DNA from: DATLZC01 sp037444005 | Lineage (GTDB): Bacteria > Chloroflexota > Dehalococcoidia > DSTF01 > JACRBR01 | Length of the DNA: 12,207 nucleotides | Direction: 5' to 3' | Assembly: GCA_037444005.1 (NCBI GenBank) | Contig: JBBING010000069.1 | Coordinates: forward strand, 1 to 12,207 | Shown here: positions 5,942-12,207 of the stretch, in pieces | How positions within the stretch are numbered: the first letter of the stretch is position 1 | Layout of the letters: the number at the start of each line of letters is the position of its first letter | Position numbers and translations under genes: made by a program | Notes under the pieces: generated by a model | Seen by the model: only the letters and a program-made list of their open reading frames with translations | Database searches by the model: none | Told to the model about the DNA's origin: nothing

Positions 5942-6784
5942 ATGGCGCGTTCTCTGACAGCGAGCCCGGCTCGAACCAACAGGCTATTTCTCGCGCTCGC
6001 CCTTCTCCTGTCGATTTTGAGCGCGATCTTCGTGTACATGGCGCTCAATCGCGACACGGGTGGCGGTGGCGGCGCCGTCGCCGGCGAGACCCAGACAGTG
6101 GTCGTCGCGAAGGCGCCCATCGGCGCTCGCGAGACCATCACCGCCGACATGCTCGACCGCAAGCAGGTGCCGATCAGCGCCGTGGTGACGGGCGCCGTCG
6201 AGAACCTCGAAGACGCCGTTGGGAAGGTCACGCTGTACCCGATCGCGGTGAACCAGCAGATCACCGCGTCGGCCATCGCGGACGCGGGCGCCGCCGGCAC
6301 CATCGATTCGCTCTCTTTCACCATCCCGCCGGGCAAGCGGGCGATGTCGATCGCGGTGGACCAGGTGGTGAGCGCGGGCGGGCTCATCCTCCCCGGCGAC
6401 TTCGTGGACATCATCGGCGTCTTCGGCGTCGAGGTCCCCGGGAAGGAAGCCAAGGACTCGTTCTTCTCGCGCGTGGTGCTGGAGAACGTTCAGGTCCTCG
6501 CCATCGACCAGCGCCTGGTGAAGGCCGCGCCGGTGACGCAAGACGAGGACGGCCTTCCCGCCGTTCCCCAGGGCGAGGAAAACGCCAAGGCGACCACGAT
6601 GACCCTGCTCGTGGACCCGCGGGAGGCGGAGTGGCTCTTCCTGGCCGACGTCAATGGCAAGCTTCGCGCCGTCGTGCGGAGCTACGGTGACGACGCCGAG
6701 GTGAATCCGGAGCCCGTGACGCAGCCCGAGCTGATCCCGCCGAGCGTAATCGCGGCGTATGAGGCCGCGGCCGGACAGCCGTAG
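5942..6784 (+). CDS. cpaB: Flp pilus assembly protein CpaB/RcpC
   Basis: A 280-residue protein with one N-terminal TM helix (about residues 14-34, LFLALALLLSILSAIFVYMA), a Gly-rich linker and an SAF domain (about 50-115). The SAF domain contains TVVVAKAPIGARETITADML and VGKVTLYPIAVNQQITAS. The RcpC/CpaB C-terminal domain follows (about 120-255), with IPPGKRAMSIAVDQVVSAGGL and PGDFVDIIGVF, then a Pro-rich tail. In Gram-negative Tad systems this protein sits in the periplasm beside the RcpA secretin; no secretin is present here, so its partner is unclear. The start ATG 5942 has GGGAGG 8 bases upstream. It is the first gene of the assembly operon, 99 bases after the glycosyltransferase gene, so a promoter may lie in that gap, although none is clear. 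It is 47 bases from cpaE. Confidence 0.9.
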   Translation: MARSLTASPARTNRLFLALALLLSILSAIFVYMALNRDTGGGGGAVAGETQTVVVAKAPIGARETITADMLDRKQVPISAVVTGAVENLEDAVGKVTLYPIAVNQQITASAIADAGAAGTIDSLSFTIPPGKRAMSIAVDQVVSAGGLILPGDFVDIIGVFGVEVPGKEAKDSFFSRVVLENVQVLAIDQRLVKAAPVTQDEDGLPAVPQGEENAKATTMTLLVDPREAEWLFLADVNGKLRAVVRSYGDDAEVNPEPVTQPELIPPSVIAAYEAAAGQP

Positions 6785-6831
6785 GGACCGCATGCCGAGT
6801 AGCGCACCACCGCTGGAAGCGGAGAGAGACG

Positions 6832-8025
6832 ATGCCGCGAACGCCTGAGGTCATCATCATCGACCCGGACTTCATCACACGGGCCGAAGTGAAGCGCGCG
6901 CTGCAACTGGCGCACTTCACAGTCACGGGCGAGGCCGGCTACGGCATCGAGGCCGTGACCGTCGCCCGCGAGCGCGAGGCCGATGTGTTCCTCGTATCGC
7001 TCGAGGAGCCCATCGCGCGCGCGGTGCAGACCATCGAGGCGCTGGCCGACGCCGCGCCCAACACGCCGGCCATCGTCTACTCCTCGCTGGCGGACGCCAA
7101 CTCGGTGCGCCGGGCGATGGTGGCGGGCGCGCGAGACTATCTGGTCAAGCCCGTGAAGCCGGACGACCTCTCGCGGGCGATCTACGGCATCCTCGAGCAG
7201 GAAGAGCGCAAGCGCTTGCGGCTCACCGGGCAGGACCAGGAGCCCACGGCGCGGGGCACCATCATCACCGTCTTCGGGGCCAAGGGCGGTATCGGCAAGA
7301 CCACGATCTCCACCAACCTGGCGACGTCGCTGGTCAAGATCACCGGCGCGAACGTCTGCCTCGTGGATATGGACACGCGCTTCGGCGACGTCGCGATCAT
7401 GATGGACATCGCTGTCGAGACGAGCATCGCCGACCTCGCGAAGCACATCGACGAACTCGACCGCGAAGGGATCCGCGACTTTCTCGCGAAGCACCACACC
7501 GGCCTGTACATCCTGCCGGCGCCGCTGCATCCCACGGAGTGGCGGAACCTGACGCCGCAGCACATTGAGAAGATCGTCGATCTGCTGGCGCAGACGCACG
7601 ACTACGTCATCATCGACACGCCCGGAACGTTCAACGAGCTGATCGCGACCACGCTGGAGATGGCGAGCCTGATCCTGCTCATCACGAGCATGGACATCGC
7701 CAGCATCAAAGACACGGCGCTGGCGCTCGAGATGCTGCGGGCGGCGTCGGTGCCCGAAGAGAAGGTCAAGCTGACCATCAACCACTCGACCGCGGCGAAC
7801 AGCCTGCGCGAGGAGGACGTCGAGCGTGTGCTGGAGTACGAGGTCTTCTGGCAAGTGCCGTACGACCTCGCGGTGTCGAGCAGCACGCAGCTCGGGCAGC
7901 CGGTCGTCCTATCGAAGCCGTACGCGCGCGTGTCGCGCAGCATCACCGAGCTGGCCCATGCCCTGACCGGCACACGGCCGCAGAAGCGCGGCTTCCTCGA
8001 CCGGTTCCTGGGCAAGGCCGTCTGA
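6832..8025 (+). CDS. cpaE: Pilus assembly protein CpaE: pseudo-receiver plus ParA/MinD-type ATPase
   Basis: A 397-residue protein. Residues 6-125 form a response-regulator receiver fold: the acidic start IIIDPD (D11, D13), GARDYLVKP with K106, and S84. The phospho-acceptor position reads ADVFLVSLEEP, with Ser56 where Asp is expected, so phosphorylation is unlikely. Residues 142-385 form a ParA/MinD-like ATPase with the deviant Walker A motif AKGGIGKTT (150-158, signature Lys151), the switch-I-like CLVDMDTRFGDVAIMMD, and the Walker B segment YVIIDTPG. CpaE/TadZ proteins place the Tad machinery in the cell, usually at a pole. ATG 6832 follows GGAGAG by 5 bases. The cpaF gene starts 25 bases downstream, so the two are clearly in one operon. 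Confidence 0.93.
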   Translation: MPRTPEVIIIDPDFITRAEVKRALQLAHFTVTGEAGYGIEAVTVAREREADVFLVSLEEPIARAVQTIEALADAAPNTPAIVYSSLADANSVRRAMVAGARDYLVKPVKPDDLSRAIYGILEQEERKRLRLTGQDQEPTARGTIITVFGAKGGIGKTTISTNLATSLVKITGANVCLVDMDTRFGDVAIMMDIAVETSIADLAKHIDELDREGIRDFLAKHHTGLYILPAPLHPTEWRNLTPQHIEKIVDLLAQTHDYVIIDTPGTFNELIATTLEMASLILLITSMDIASIKDTALALEMLRAASVPEEKVKLTINHSTAANSLREEDVERVLEYEVFWQVPYDLAVSSSTQLGQPVVLSKPYARVSRSITELAHALTGTRPQKRGFLDRFLGKAV

Positions 8026-8050
8026 TCCATCGCCACGTGAGGAGCCTGAG

Positions 8051-9397
8051 ATGAGCTCGTTCCAATGGCAACCCCGACGCACGGAAACGCGAGCGATCGG
8101 CCGCGTGGGCTCGGCTCAGAATGCTGAGGCCCTCGAACAACTGAAGTTCACCCTGCACCAGCGGCTCATCGAGGAGCTCGACCCGTCGAAGCTCGAAGGA
8201 CTCGAGAAGGAGCGCGCACGGGAAGCCGTCGAATCAGCCGCACGAACTCTGATCGCCCAGGAGATGCCGGGGATCGTCGGCGCGACCCGCGACGAGCTGG
8301 TGTCCGCCGTCGCCGACGAGGTGCTCGGGCTCGGCCCCATCGAGGCGCTGATTCGCGACCCGTCGATCTCGGAGATTATGGTGAACGCGCCCGACGTCGT
8401 GTTCTACGAACGGGAGGGCAGGCTGTACCTGAGCTCGGTTCGGTTCCGCGACGAAGCGCACATCATGCGGATCATCGAGCGCATCGTCGCCCCCCTGGGA
8501 CGCCGTGTCGACGAGTCGTCGCCCATGGTGGACGCGCGTCTGCCCGATGGCTCGCGTGTCAACGTCATCATTCCGCCGGTCGCCCCCAAGAGTCCGACCA
8601 TCACCATCCGGAAGTTCCGGGTGGACAAGATGACCATCGAAGACCTCATCCAGACGGGGACGATGACGCGCGAGCTCGCCGAATTCTTCCGGGCCTGCGT
8701 GCGGGTGAAGCTGAACATCATCGTCTCGGGTGGTACTGGCACTGGGAAGACGACGATGCTGAACGCGCTGTCGTCGTTCATTCCCGACACCGAGCGCATC
8801 ATCACCATTGAGGACCCGACGGAGTTGCGGCTCCAGCAGGGCCACGTCGTGTCGCTCGAAGCGCGGCCCCCGTCCCTCGAGGGCAAGGGCGAGGTCACGC
8901 AGCGGGATCTGGTGCGGAACGCCCTGCGGATGCGCCCGGACCGCATCATCGTCGGCGAGGTGCGTGGGCCGGAGGCGTTCGACATGATGCAAGCGATGAA
9001 CACGGGCCACGAGGGGTCCCTCGGCACCGTGCACGCGAACTCGCCGCGCGACGCCCTCGCCCGGATCGAGAACATGATCCTGATGGCGGGCCTGGACCTT
9101 CCTGTGCGCGCCATCCGCGAGCAGATCGCGTCGGCCATCCACCTGATTATCCAGATCGCCCGCTTTCCCGACGGTTCGCGCAAGGTGACACACGTGACCG
9201 AGATCGCCGGCATGGAGGGTCAGGTGGTGACGTTGCAAGACCTGTTCCGCTTCCATCAGACCGGCGTCGACGCCGAAGGGCGCGTCCTCGGCGAGTTCCG
9301 CACGACGGGGATTCGGCCTCGCTTCGCCGAGCGCTTCGAGGTGGCCGGAATCCGGCTGCCGGCGGAGCTGTTCAGTGCCGCGCCGGGAGGAGGCTAG
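8051..9397 (+). CDS. cpaF: Tad pilus secretion ATPase CpaF/TadA
   Basis: A 448-residue VirB11/GspE-superfamily ATPase that powers Flp pilus extension, and probably retraction, from the cytoplasmic side. The N-terminal helical region (1-90) leads into the family segment LGLGPIEALIRDPSISEIMV and the RRVDESSPMVDARLPDGSRV motif (151-170). The Walker A motif is SGGTGTGKTT (226-235). The Asp box is ITIEDPTEL (about 251-259), the Walker B region RIIVGEVRGPEAFDMM (298-313), and the His box GHEGSLGTVHANS (319-331). All are intact. The length is normal for the family. ATG 8051 has GAGGAG 6 bases upstream. The gene abuts tadB with no spacing: its TAG is followed immediately by the ATG of tadB. Confidence 0.96.
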   Translation: MSSFQWQPRRTETRAIGRVGSAQNAEALEQLKFTLHQRLIEELDPSKLEGLEKERAREAVESAARTLIAQEMPGIVGATRDELVSAVADEVLGLGPIEALIRDPSISEIMVNAPDVVFYEREGRLYLSSVRFRDEAHIMRIIERIVAPLGRRVDESSPMVDARLPDGSRVNVIIPPVAPKSPTITIRKFRVDKMTIEDLIQTGTMTRELAEFFRACVRVKLNIIVSGGTGTGKTTMLNALSSFIPDTERIITIEDPTELRLQQGHVVSLEARPPSLEGKGEVTQRDLVRNALRMRPDRIIVGEVRGPEAFDMMQAMNTGHEGSLGTVHANSPRDALARIENMILMAGLDLPVRAIREQIASAIHLIIQIARFPDGSRKVTHVTEIAGMEGQVVTLQDLFRFHQTGVDAEGRVLGEFRTTGIRPRFAERFEVAGIRLPAELFSAAPGGG

Positions 9398-10372
9398 ATG
9401 ATGGACGGATTGGCGCTTCTCGCCTCCATCAGCGTGATGACGACGGTGGCCGTCACGCTCTTGGCGCTCTATCGGGCGAACTCCGCGGCAGCGGTCCAGG
9501 TCAGAGGGCGCCTCGAGGGCCTTATGCGAGGCGCGTCGCCAGTGGAGACGCCAGTGACGGCGCCGCTGAGGACGGATACCCGTCCGGGACCGATCACGCG
9601 GCTCCTGAAGGGGGAGTATCTCGAGCAGGTGAGCCGCGACCTGGAGCGCGCGGATCTGGGCTTCCACGCGAACGAATGGATCGTGCTGCGGCTCGCGATG
9701 GCGATCGTCTTGCCGGCGGTCGTCATTGTGGTGGCCGGGCCGTCGGTGCTCGGCGTGCTGGGCGCGATGGCGGCGGCGATCGTGGGCTGGTGGGCGCCCA
9801 ACTACTACCTGAGGATGCGACAACGCAGGCGCGTCGCGAAGCTGGAGGCGCAGCTTCCCGAGGCGCTCACCCTGATGTCGCAGGCGCTCAAAGCCGGGTT
9901 CGGCCTCCTGCAGAGCATGAACACGGCCGCCGAGCAGATGGACCACCCCATCGGGACCGAGCTTCAGCGCGCCATCCAGGAGATGAACGTCGGGTCGAGC
10001 GCCGAGGAGGCGCTCATGGCCCTCAGCGAGCGGTGCGGCAGCTACGACCTGGATATCGTCGTGACGGCGATCATCGTGCAGCGCACGGTAGGCGGGAACC
10101 TTTCGGAAATTCTCGACAAGGTGTCCGAGACGATGCGGGAGCGCGCCCGCATCCGCGGCGAGATCAAGACGCTGACGGCGCAGCAGAGCCTCACCGGCCT
10201 CGTCATCGGGCTCTTGCCCTTCGGCGTGGGCGGCCTGTTTTTCGTCATCAGCCCTGACTACATCACGCCGCTGTTCACCGAGACACTGGGCCGGGTGATG
10301 ATCGTGGCGGCCATCTTTCTGGAGGCGGTCGGGTTGATGATCATCCGGCGCATCCTGAACATCGAGGTGTAA
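9398..10372 (+). CDS. tadB: Tad inner-membrane platform protein TadB (T2SF/GspF domain)
   Basis: A 324-residue protein. One TM helix lies at the N-terminus (about 5-25), two more at about 93-131 (LRLAMAIVLPAVVIVVAGPS and WWAPNYYL), and two at the C-terminus (LTGLVIGLLPFGVGGLFFVI; VMIVAAIFLEAVGLMIIRRI). The cytoplasmic T2SF domain lies between, about 145-265. It contains LPEALTLMSQALKAGFGLLQ, the Gly-containing GSSAEEALMALSERCG and VGGNLSEILDKVSETMRER. It forms the membrane platform with TadC and receives energy from CpaF. The Shine-Dalgarno GGGAGGAGG lies within the cpaF end. Either ATG 9398 or ATG 9401 could start; they differ by one residue. It is separated from tadC by 2 bases. Confidence 0.94.
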   Translation: MMDGLALLASISVMTTVAVTLLALYRANSAAAVQVRGRLEGLMRGASPVETPVTAPLRTDTRPGPITRLLKGEYLEQVSRDLERADLGFHANEWIVLRLAMAIVLPAVVIVVAGPSVLGVLGAMAAAIVGWWAPNYYLRMRQRRRVAKLEAQLPEALTLMSQALKAGFGLLQSMNTAAEQMDHPIGTELQRAIQEMNVGSSAEEALMALSERCGSYDLDIVVTAIIVQRTVGGNLSEILDKVSETMRERARIRGEIKTLTAQQSLTGLVIGLLPFGVGGLFFVISPDYITPLFTETLGRVMIVAAIFLEAVGLMIIRRILNIEV

Positions 10373-10374
10373 CC

Positions 10375-11280
10375 ATGGCAGCGCTCGCAGCCATCACCAT
10401 CGCCGGCGCCGTTCTCCTGTTCATCCTGGCTCTGACGAGCCGCGGCTCCAATCCCGCCAGAGCCCGGCTGGAGGCGTTCACCCGCGGCCGGGACGACTTC
10501 GGGGCGTCGCCGGACGTGGGTCCTTCGCTCAAGGAGCGTGTCGGCAAGCCGCTCTTCGACGGCGCCATGCGGACGCTCGCCGGCATGCTCCCGAAAGGCT
10601 TCGTCTCGGGCATCGAGTCGAAGCTGACGCTGGCCGGGTCTCCCATGACCCTCACGAACTTCCTGATGTTTCAAGTCGCGAGCGCGCTCGTCTTCGGCAT
10701 GTTGGGCTTCCTGCTGGTCGTCACTGGCGGCGGCGTCTCGATGATGACGCTCTTCATGTTCGTCGTCGCCGTGGTGATGGGCGTGATGCTGCCGAAGTTC
10801 TGGCTGAACCAGCGGGTGTCCGCCCGGCAGACCGCCATCGTGAAGAGCCTGCCGGACGCGCTCGACCTCATCACGGTGTGCGTCGAAGCGGGCCTCGGTC
10901 TGGATGCAGCGCTCGCGCGCGTCGCCGAGCGCGTCGAGGGGCCGTTCGGCGAGGAGCTGTCGCGGACTTTGCGCGAGATCGCCCTCGGCAAGATGCGCCG
11001 CGACGCGCTGCGCGAGCTTGGCGAACGCACCGGCGTTCAGGACCTGCAGACGTTCGTCAACGCGGTCATCCAGGCGGAGCAAATGGGGTCGAGCATCGGG
11101 CAGGTGTTGCGGGTGCAATCGGACCAGCTTCGGATCCGTCGGCGCCAGCGCGCGGAGGAGCAGGCCTACAAGGCGCCAGTCAAGATGATCTTCCCGCTGG
11201 TCCTGTGCATCTTCCCGACGCTGTTCATCGTCATCCTCGGGCCAGCCGTCATCACGATTATGCAGGAGTTCAAGACCTAG
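10375..11280 (+). CDS. tadC: Tad inner-membrane platform protein TadC (T2SF/GspF domain)
   Basis: A 301-residue partner of TadB. It has an N-terminal TM helix (about 5-21), a basic cytoplasmic segment, and a TM pair at about 90-143 (VASALVFGMLGFLLVV; MMTLFMFVVAVVMGVMLPKF). The T2SF domain (about 150-265) has LPDALDLITVCVEAGLGLDA, LRELGERTGVQDLQTFVNAV and QAEQMGSSIGQVLRVQSDQL. A final TM helix spans about 272-294 (MIFPLVLCIFPTLFIVILGP). The TadC form is recognised by the LDLITVCVEAGLGLDAAL segment and its position after TadB. GAGGTG at 10364-10369 lies 5 bases before ATG 10375, inside the end of tadB, so translation is coupled. It is the last gene of the operon; no TadD, TadE, TadF or TadG follows. 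Confidence 0.94.
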   Translation: MAALAAITIAGAVLLFILALTSRGSNPARARLEAFTRGRDDFGASPDVGPSLKERVGKPLFDGAMRTLAGMLPKGFVSGIESKLTLAGSPMTLTNFLMFQVASALVFGMLGFLLVVTGGGVSMMTLFMFVVAVVMGVMLPKFWLNQRVSARQTAIVKSLPDALDLITVCVEAGLGLDAALARVAERVEGPFGEELSRTLREIALGKMRRDALRELGERTGVQDLQTFVNAVIQAEQMGSSIGQVLRVQSDQLRIRRRQRAEEQAYKAPVKMIFPLVLCIFPTLFIVILGPAVITIMQEFKT

Positions 11281-11297
11281 GGCCGCGCCAGACCAAC

Positions 11298-11340
11298 CGA
11301 AGACGTCGCTCGCGCCTAGGTTAGGGCGTCTTCGTTCTTC
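11298..11340 (+). terminator. Probable terminator of the tad operon, overlapping the end of the convergent gene
   Basis: CGAAGACG (11298-11305) pairs with CGTCTTCG (11327-11334) across a 21-base loop and is followed by TTCTTC. It starts 18 bases after the tadC stop. The right arm lies within the last codons of the opposing acetyltransferase gene. The long loop makes it weaker than the pilin terminator. Confidence 0.5.
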
Positions 11341-11990
11341 TCGCCCGATCGCTCCGGATCCTCGCCAGCGGCCATGCGGCGGAGCGCTTCCAGCCGTTCG
11401 AGCGCGGCCGGGAGTTCGTCGCCCACGGGACCTTGCCGGACGACCCGCGCAGGCACACCGACGACCGTCGCCGCCTCGGGCACGTCGCGGATGACGACGG
11501 CGTTGGCGCCGATGACGGCGCGGTCCCCCACAGTGACAGCGCCCAGCACTTTGGCGCCCGTCCCGATGCGCACGTAGTTGCCGATGGTGGGCCCCTGCGT
11601 GCCCATGTCGTCGCCGAAGAAGCTCCCCCGGAGGCCGATGCCGGAATGTACGCCCACAATGACGCCGTCGCCGATGGTCGTGCGGCCATGGATCTGAGCG
11701 CCTCCGTGAGGGAAATAGACGCCAACCCCGAGGCGGACATCGCGCCCGATGGATGTGCCATGCAGAATCTCCATCAGCCGGTCGCACAGGCCGGGCAGGA
11801 AGAGGGTGGGCTTTCGTCTCGCCCATTCGCGGATGCGGTACAGGATCATGATGCCGGCGGCGTGATGATTGCGGCGATACCGCCACCACATCGCCGCCAG
11901 GCCCGATCCTCGTGGCTTCCACCCCGGTGCGATCTCGAACCGGTCGTGCGCGACGAGGTCCGCTTGGATGCTTCGCCAGAGGCTCATCAT
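11316..11990 (-). CDS. Serine O-acetyltransferase-like hexapeptide-repeat acetyltransferase
   Basis: About 224 residues. The N-terminal helical part (MMSLWRSIQADLVAHDRFEI...WRYRRNHHAAGIMILYRI) is followed by a left-handed beta-helix of hexapeptide repeats (about 78-185). The repeats include GTSIGRDVRLGVGVYFPHGG, IHGRTTIGDGVIVG, GTQGPTIGNYVRIGTGAKVL, and the end motif VVGVPARVV. H95 in FPHGG occupies the position of the catalytic His of CysE, though the usual preceding Asp is Pro here. This pattern is seen in polysaccharide-locus relatives, so the substrate may be serine or a sugar. ATG 11990 overlaps the TGA of the upstream gene (ATGATGA), with GGGGA a few bases before; ATG 11987 is equally possible. 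The frame extends to GTG 12023 but without a matching family segment. It is convergent to the tad operon and probably unrelated to it. Confidence 0.85.
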   Translation of the reverse strand: MMSLWRSIQADLVAHDRFEIAPGWKPRGSGLAAMWWRYRRNHHAAGIMILYRIREWARRKPTLFLPGLCDRLMEILHGTSIGRDVRLGVGVYFPHGGAQIHGRTTIGDGVIVGVHSGIGLRGSFFGDDMGTQGPTIGNYVRIGTGAKVLGAVTVGDRAVIGANAVVIRDVPEAATVVGVPARVVRQGPVGDELPAALERLEALRRMAAGEDPERSGEKNEDALT

Positions 11991-12207
11991 CTTCCCCGGT
12001 CCGCCACGACGTCCCGAGGCCACGTTCCGCTCACGATCGGCCCGTCGCCCACCGCGTACGCCACCGGCATCGCAGGGGACGAGCAGGCGACCCCGACCCG
12101 GCCGCGGGGATCGACCGCGATCACGCCGCCGGTCGCGCCGACCCGCGCTTTGAGCGTGTCTTGATCCGCGTTGGTGGGCGGGTTGCGAGGTTGGTGGCGA
12201 GATTGCG
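11987..12207 (-). CDS. C-terminal fragment of an isoaspartyl peptidase/L-asparaginase (Ntn hydrolase, type 2)
   Basis: The frame enters from the right edge and stops at TGA 11989-11987. The visible ~70 residues include LKARVGATGGVIAVDPRGRV and ACSSPAMPVAYAVGDGPIVS, then GTWPRD. This matches the end of the type 2 asparaginase family: a GGxIAxD strand, a short turn, a Met/Ala strand, then a G-D-x-P-x-x-G ending as in E. coli IaaA. The catalytic Thr and cleavage site lie outside the window. The first ~13 residues (QSRHQPRNPPTNA) look unlike the family and derive from imperfectly repeated DNA at the window edge, so the edge may be divergent or poorly assembled. The stop overlaps the acetyltransferase start, which implies a two-gene operon with coupled translation. 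Confidence 0.7.
   Translation of the reverse strand, partial: QSRHQPRNPPTNADQDTLKARVGATGGVIAVDPRGRVGVACSSPAMPVAYAVGDGPIVSGTWPRDVVADRGR

Noticed and set aside
8234..9946. 570-codon minus-strand frame across cpaF and tadB
   Set aside because: It is antisense to two highly conserved genes, and its His/Arg-rich product resembles no family.
10258..11922. 554-codon minus-strand frame across tadC and the acetyltransferase
   Set aside because: It overlaps tadC in antisense and the acetyltransferase in another frame; its composition is that of a shadow frame.
1..12207. CRISPR arrays, tRNA or rRNA genes, insertion sequences, phage genes
   Set aside because: No regularly spaced repeats, RNA gene signatures, transposase motifs or terminal inverted repeats were seen by reading the sequence.

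Overview
The window is a GC-rich scaffold fragment with one run of N. It carries a compact Flp/Tad-type pilus locus of the kind found in monoderm-like phyla. My best guess at the source is Chloroflexota, probably an environmental assembly. This is inferred from the Thr-Pro (TPTPT) tail on a secreted protein, a Tad set with no outer-membrane secretin, a GT87-type polyprenol-dependent glycosyltransferase and the GC-rich codon use. No rRNA or other taxonomic marker is present, so the assignment is tentative.

Layout. Positions 1-602 hold one or two minus-strand genes, interrupted by the N gap at 479-515: a short membrane-segment frame starting at 602, and a secreted or membrane-anchored protein starting at 449 that runs off the left edge in a Thr-Pro repeat. 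Positions 603-1274 are a long divergent intergenic region with several inverted repeats and a candidate minus-strand promoter. The plus-strand genes follow: a VWA/Ig-like/TM/FHA-like protein (1275-3281), an ECF-type sigma factor (3490-4083), the Flp pilin (4185-4400) with its own strong terminator (4433-4467), and a GT87-family membrane glycosyltransferase (4538-5842). Then comes a tight assembly operon, cpaB-cpaE-cpaF-tadB-tadC (5942-11280), whose internal gaps shrink from 47 nt to 0-2 nt. A convergent terminator at about 11298-11340 separates it from two translationally coupled minus-strand genes: a hexapeptide-repeat acetyltransferase (11990-11316) and the C-terminus of an isoaspartyl peptidase/asparaginase that enters from the right edge.

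How the genes may work together. CpaF (ATPase), TadB/TadC (inner-membrane platform), CpaE (ParA-like localisation factor) and CpaB would assemble Flp pilin after a prepilin peptidase encoded elsewhere removes its leader. The sigma factor next to the pilin and the VWA surface protein suggest dedicated transcriptional control. The intergenic region before the sigma gene contains a 15-bp palindrome, a strong hairpin and 11-bp-spaced direct repeats. The pilin terminator should let pilin be made in excess over the machinery. The GT87 enzyme between pilin and machinery raises the possibility of glycosylation of the pilus or cell surface, but this is inference.

The main oddities are an FHA-like domain that appears to lack the phosphothreonine-binding residues, a CpaE receiver domain without its phospho-acceptor Asp, no secretin, prepilin peptidase or TadE/F/G in the window, and an N gap whose length decides whether two minus-strand frames are one gene or two. 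I found nothing that clearly amounts to an entirely new system.
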